A DNA stretch of 64,000 nt from GCA-001856825 sp049965815 (GTDB lineage: Archaea > Thermoplasmatota > Thermoplasmata > Thermoplasmatales > GCA-001856825): assembly GCA_049965815.1 (NCBI GenBank), contig JBMFVV010000005.1, positions 8,102-72,101 on the forward strand. Reading direction: 5' to 3'. The position numbers were made by a program, and so were the translations under genes. Numbering within the stretch: position 1 is the stretch's first letter; every line of letters starts with the position of its first letter. Positions 60,713-64,000 of the stretch are shown here, in pieces. The notes beneath the pieces are model-generated. The model saw nothing but the letters and a program-made list of their open reading frames with translations. It was not told the origin of the DNA and made no database searches.

Positions 60713-62488
60713 ATGGTACAGTACAAATGGGTAGCGCTATCAAACACTACCATTGGCGTTCTGATGGCTTCGATAAACTCTACAATCATGCTGATCTCTC
60801 TCCCTGCAATATTTAGAGGAATAGACATAAACCCGTTCCAGGCGAGTTCGTTTGTCTATCTTCTATGGATTATGATGGGATATATGATTGTGACTGCTGT
60901 AATGCTCGTTACAGTAGGAAGGTTATCTGACATATACGGAAGAGTTAGACTCTTCAATCTAGGATTCCTAATATTCACCATCGGATCCATTTTATTATTC
61001 ATAACTCCTGGAAAGGGAGATGTGGCAGGAGACGAAATTATCTTTTTCAGAATTTTTCAAGCAACTGGAGGTTCATTCCTGTTTGCAAATTCTGCGGCTA
61101 TAATCACCGACAGCTTCGGTCCAAGTGAGAGGGGTAAGGCAATGGGAATAAACCAGATAGCTGGCCTAGCCGGCTCTCTCATAGGCCTTATTTTAGGTGG
61201 AATTCTGGCTACTCTCGATTGGAGGTATGTGTTTCTCGTGAGCGTACCCGTTGGACTTCTGGGAACGGTGTGGTCTTACCTCAAACTCAAGGATACTTCC
61301 ATAAGACACAAAGACCAGAAAGTAGATATTTCAGGCAATGTTTCATTTGCCGCCGGACTCACGCTAATATTGATCGGGCTCACCTATGGACTGATGCCAT
61401 ACGGTTCCTCTTCAATGGGTTGGTCAAACCCATGGGTTATCACATCGATGGTCTCCGGACTGGCACTTATTGTAGCATTCGTAATCATTGAAAGATATGT
61501 TGAACAGCCAATGTTCAACCTGTCTCTATTCAAGAACAGAGCATTTTCTGCCGGAAGTATTGCAGGCATGCTTCAGTCTATGGGAATGGGCGGGATAATG
61601 TTCATGCTCATAATTCTGCTGCAGGGGATCTGGCTACCGTTACATGGCTATTCGTACACAAGCGTACCCTTCTGGGCTGGAGTTTACATGATACCCATGA
61701 TGGTAGGGTTCATTATTTTCGGACCAATAAGTGGTGCTATTTCCGATAAGACAGGAGCGAGATTCATCGCAACGTTGGGAATGGTTATTGCCGCAGCTTC
61801 CTTGATACTCCTCTCTACTCTCAGCTACAACTTTTCATATCTCTATTTTGCAATTATGCTCTTCATTATGGGATCCGGAATGGGTCTTTTCGCAGCTCCT
61901 AACATAACTGCGGTTATGAATTCTGTAATGCCACAGCTAAGGGGTGCCGCATCCGGAATGAGAGCTACATTGCAGAATACGGGGCAAACTGCAAGCATGG
62001 GGATATTTTTTACGATAGTCCTAATTTCCCTCACTACTAAACTGCCGTCTGCATTCAGCGGTGCACTAGCTACAGTTGGTGCACCTGTCTTAATTCCTTT
62101 CTTTATCAAGATTCCACCGACTTCAGCCCTATTCTCCGCTTTCCTTGGCTACAATCCAATGCAGACGATTTTGGGATTCTTCCCTTCATCTTATACATCT
62201 GCAATTATTGGACATTCAGTCCTCGTTACGCTAGAGGGTAAGACATGGTTTCCGCGTGCTCTTGCAAGTGCATTCATGGGATCACTTAGAGTGTCCTTCT
62301 ACATTGGTGCAGCTATTTTCGTTGTAGCAGCAATTCTGTCTGCATTTAGAGGAAAGAGATATGTATTCGATGAGACGCCTACCAATCGAGGAAACAATCT
62401 AGCTCTGGAAGAATCCAACTCTAATAACTCAACGGGTCCAGAATCCAAAGATTTGGGCAATCTGCCAGTGGGTGGGAAGAAGCAATGA
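60713..62488 (+). CDS. MFS drug:proton antiporter, DHA2 (14-TM) family
   Basis: The 591-residue protein has about 14 membrane segments with DHA2 motifs VGRLSDIYGRVRLFNLGF in loop 2-3 and LGGILATLDWRYVFLVSVPVG in segment 5-6. It should export toxic compounds with proton influx. The C-terminal tail is polar. ATG 60713 is about 28 nt past ATTAATAG. It overlaps the MarR gene by 4 nt. Confidence 0.9.
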   Translation: MVQYKWVALSNTTIGVLMASINSTIMLISLPAIFRGIDINPFQASSFVYLLWIMMGYMIVTAVMLVTVGRLSDIYGRVRLFNLGFLIFTIGSILLFITPGKGDVAGDEIIFFRIFQATGGSFLFANSAAIITDSFGPSERGKAMGINQIAGLAGSLIGLILGGILATLDWRYVFLVSVPVGLLGTVWSYLKLKDTSIRHKDQKVDISGNVSFAAGLTLILIGLTYGLMPYGSSSMGWSNPWVITSMVSGLALIVAFVIIERYVEQPMFNLSLFKNRAFSAGSIAGMLQSMGMGGIMFMLIILLQGIWLPLHGYSYTSVPFWAGVYMIPMMVGFIIFGPISGAISDKTGARFIATLGMVIAAASLILLSTLSYNFSYLYFAIMLFIMGSGMGLFAAPNITAVMNSVMPQLRGAASGMRATLQNTGQTASMGIFFTIVLISLTTKLPSAFSGALATVGAPVLIPFFIKIPPTSALFSAFLGYNPMQTILGFFPSSYTSAIIGHSVLVTLEGKTWFPRALASAFMGSLRVSFYIGAAIFVVAAILSAFRGKRYVFDETPTNRGNNLALEESNSNNSTGPESKDLGNLPVGGKKQ

Positions 62489-62937
62489 ACAAGGTTAAAC
62501 GTGAAGTGGGAAAGGATAGAGACATTATCGAGATATGGGAAATACTATCCAGAGTATCTAGGAATAGCAGAAGGAAGATAACAGGCGAGCTGTATAGTTT
62601 AGAGATAAAACCTGTAGAGTACAAGGTTCTTTATGTTCTCTCACGTGACGGGACCAAAAGCTTGGTTTCACTCGCTTCGTGTAGTGAAGTGAGTGGCCCC
62701 TGGATTACTGGAGTGGTAGACGAACTAGTAAGAAAGGGTCTTGTTAAGAAAATAAGGAGCAACACAGACAGACGTGTCATTCACGTGACCATCACGGAGA
62801 AAGGAAAAGAAGTCACGTCCAAGGGCACCCTAGCTTATAAGCGCCTTATAGAGATGGCAATGAGAGATCTAACTACTGACGAAATTTCAGAATTCCTGAG
62901 CGTATTGAAGAAGATAGATAGAACTATAAAGGAATGA
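62485..62937 (+). CDS. MarR-family transcription regulator
   Basis: The 150-residue protein has a winged helix: ALYSLEIKPVEYKVLYVLS-like start, LASCSEVSGPWITGVVDELVRKGLVKKIRSNTDRRVIHVTITEKG. The D-x-R-R wing is typical of MarR. It probably represses the pump operon through the inverted repeat upstream and is released by a toxic ligand. ATG 62485 overlaps the pump stop. Confidence 0.9.
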   Translation: MNKVKREVGKDRDIIEIWEILSRVSRNSRRKITGELYSLEIKPVEYKVLYVLSRDGTKSLVSLASCSEVSGPWITGVVDELVRKGLVKKIRSNTDRRVIHVTITEKGKEVTSKGTLAYKRLIEMAMRDLTTDEISEFLSVLKKIDRTIKE

Positions 62938-63418
62938 ACTAACAAATTTATGGTCTGTGGAATTCATTGACCATATTTCTTGGCACAGAAAAAACTATTC
63001 TTCTTGGGTACAAGTGTGGTAATATCCTTTCAAAGAATTAATTTACCTTCCCAGAGAAATAAAACGTTTTCAAGAATCTAGGATTCTTTACTCTTGTAGG
63101 AATAACAGTAGACTATGATTTTCGTAATTAAGTAAAGCCCTAAAAAAACCTACTCAAAGGAATTGTATATTACAGATACTCTACGGGGAAATTATGAGTA
63201 AATATTGGGTATATGATATCCAATTAACCTTTTTACTTGAGAAGAGGCTATCATCCCAGGTTTAACAGTCAAGTTCCGTACCCATTCTTGCCACAAAAAT
63301 AGCGACCCACAAAAGGCATTAAAAGTATGCGTTTTGCCTACACAACAACTCCATACGTAATACTACAAAGACATAGAAGGTGGAATATTTGATTTAGATC
63401 TACAGGCGTTGAAAATTG
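62938..63418. other. Intergenic, no gene seen
   Basis: A/T-rich sequence without a convincing frame on either strand. It separates the MarR gene from the 3' end of the broken efflux-pump gene. Confidence 0.4.
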
Positions 63419-63898
63419 CTAGTTACCTTCGTCTGATTTCCTAACATTATCTACCTCTTCTTTTATATCTGTTCTTCTTAAGACTGAAAGAATGGCAGCA
63501 ATTACCGTTATAGATGCAGCAACGTAGAAGACTAACGCAAACGAGTCTCCGAATGCTGGAGCCAGAACATGTGGAAACCACATAGAACCAGAAAGAGTAG
63601 AGATTGAATTATTTGATACGTTGGCTATTGTACCTGATGGTATCCTTAACAGGAATTCAGGAACAGGATTGATGCCGAGAAATGCACTGAAGAGTGCGAC
63701 TGCTGGCGGCATTACTTCTAGAAACGGAGTTAGTGTTTTTGCATCCAGCATTGAGAGAGAAGTTGAGATACTTCCCGGAAGGTAGACAGACAGGCCATAT
63801 ATCAGTATGGAGAAAAAAACTGCCATACTCGCAGCGTAGCCTACATTTCTAGTGGTATTTAGCATTCCAGCCGCAACGCCCCTGTATTCAGCAACTCT
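63419..63898 (-). pseudogene. C-terminal remnant of a DHA2 MFS transporter
   Basis: The frame matches the last ~150 residues of the pump at 60713-62488: YRGVAAGMLNTTRN here against LRGAASGMRATLQN there, ALFSAFLGINPV against ALFSAFLGYNPM, and similar last segments. Reading upstream the frame meets a TGA near 63900 and the resemblance to a transporter ends. The N-terminal three quarters of the gene is lost at this junction. Confidence 0.8.
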
Positions 63899-64000
63899 TC
63901 ATATCAATAGAGAAGGAGAAGAAGAGCGTCATAGTGGACGTAACTGATACTTATTTCACCGGAGACTCACTGGACTCAAAACCGAGGAATGGCAAGGAGG
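63890..64000 (+). pseudogene. IS4/IS1634-like transposase fragment (partial at right edge)
   Basis: On the plus strand an open frame reads LFISIEKEKKSVIVDVTDTYFTGDSLDSKPRNGKEG to the window edge. The VDVTDTYF stretch matches the first catalytic Asp region of IS4/IS1634-type DDE transposases. There is no N-terminus before it, so it is 5' truncated at the junction with the transporter remnant. Whether it continues intact cannot be seen. Confidence 0.55.

Noticed and set aside
1..64000. CRISPR arrays, rRNA genes, replication origin
   Set aside because: I saw no regularly spaced direct repeats, no rRNA-like sequence and no ORB-type origin repeats near cdc6; none of these can be supported here.

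Overview
The window comes from an archaeon, most probably a member of the Thermoplasmatales (Thermoplasma/Ferroplasma/Cuniculiplasma-like). The evidence is an A-type ATP synthase operon, TFB, Gar1, ribosomal protein S3Ae, a family-B DNA polymerase, an intron-containing tRNA-Met(CAU), a tricorn-factor-F1-type prolyl aminopeptidase, and an intein in the P-loop of ATPase subunit A at the site known from Thermoplasma relatives. Many first genes of transcription units have a TATA-like box 24-29 nt before the start codon, which implies leaderless mRNAs. Genes inside operons instead carry Shine-Dalgarno sites and often use GTG or TTG starts.

Layout. 1-2.3 kb: parts of an anion/nitrate-type ABC transporter (permease running off the left edge, ATPase, and a stand-alone AAA-associated regulatory domain). 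2.4-12.3 kb: the A-type ATP synthase operon on the minus strand, in order K-E-C-F-A-B-D-small membrane ORF-H-I, with a 525-residue intein carrying a LAGLIDADG endonuclease inside A. 12.5-15.7 kb: tRNA-Gly, MFS transporter, 1-Cys peroxiredoxin, methyltransferase and PRC-barrel protein. 15.7-20.9 kb: a pheT-GTPase-gltX operon on the minus strand, then rps3ae overlapping an intron-containing tRNA-Met.

21-32.3 kb is an accessory region. It holds an IS200/IS605 element (TnpA+TnpB), a glycosyltransferase, a lone TnpB, three toxin-antitoxin-type loci, a Snf2 helicase plus SWIM-finger pair, and an eroded DDE transposase. Four copies of a short hairpin that looks like the 3' end of a TnpB omega-RNA are spread through it, two of them with no TnpB attached. 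32.3-41.6 kb: an MFS transporter, a ZIP-like protein, urocanate hydratase, the prolyl aminopeptidase, a broken IS110-type element with possible bridge-RNA hairpins, a membrane-anchored secreted protein, an HExxH protein and a TauE/SafE exporter.

41.7-47.5 kb: a Tad/type-IV-pilus-like assembly operon with two secretion ATPases, two TadB/TadC-like membrane proteins and a pilin-like protein. 47.5-52.9 kb: core information genes (polB, pyrG, gar1, tfb, tRNA-Lys). 53-63 kb: carbohydrate and redox metabolism (deoC, sugar-type MFS, DapA/KDG-aldolase-like protein, aldehyde:ferredoxin oxidoreductase) and a DHA2 efflux pump with a MarR regulator. At the right edge a paralogous efflux-pump gene is cut off by a transposase fragment.

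The most interesting items are the full-length VMA intein, the undescribed 42-codon membrane ORF inside the ATPase operon, the covarying omega-RNA-like hairpins, the tRNA-Met/rps3ae overlap, the possible IS110 bridge-RNA region and the two-ATPase pilus operon.
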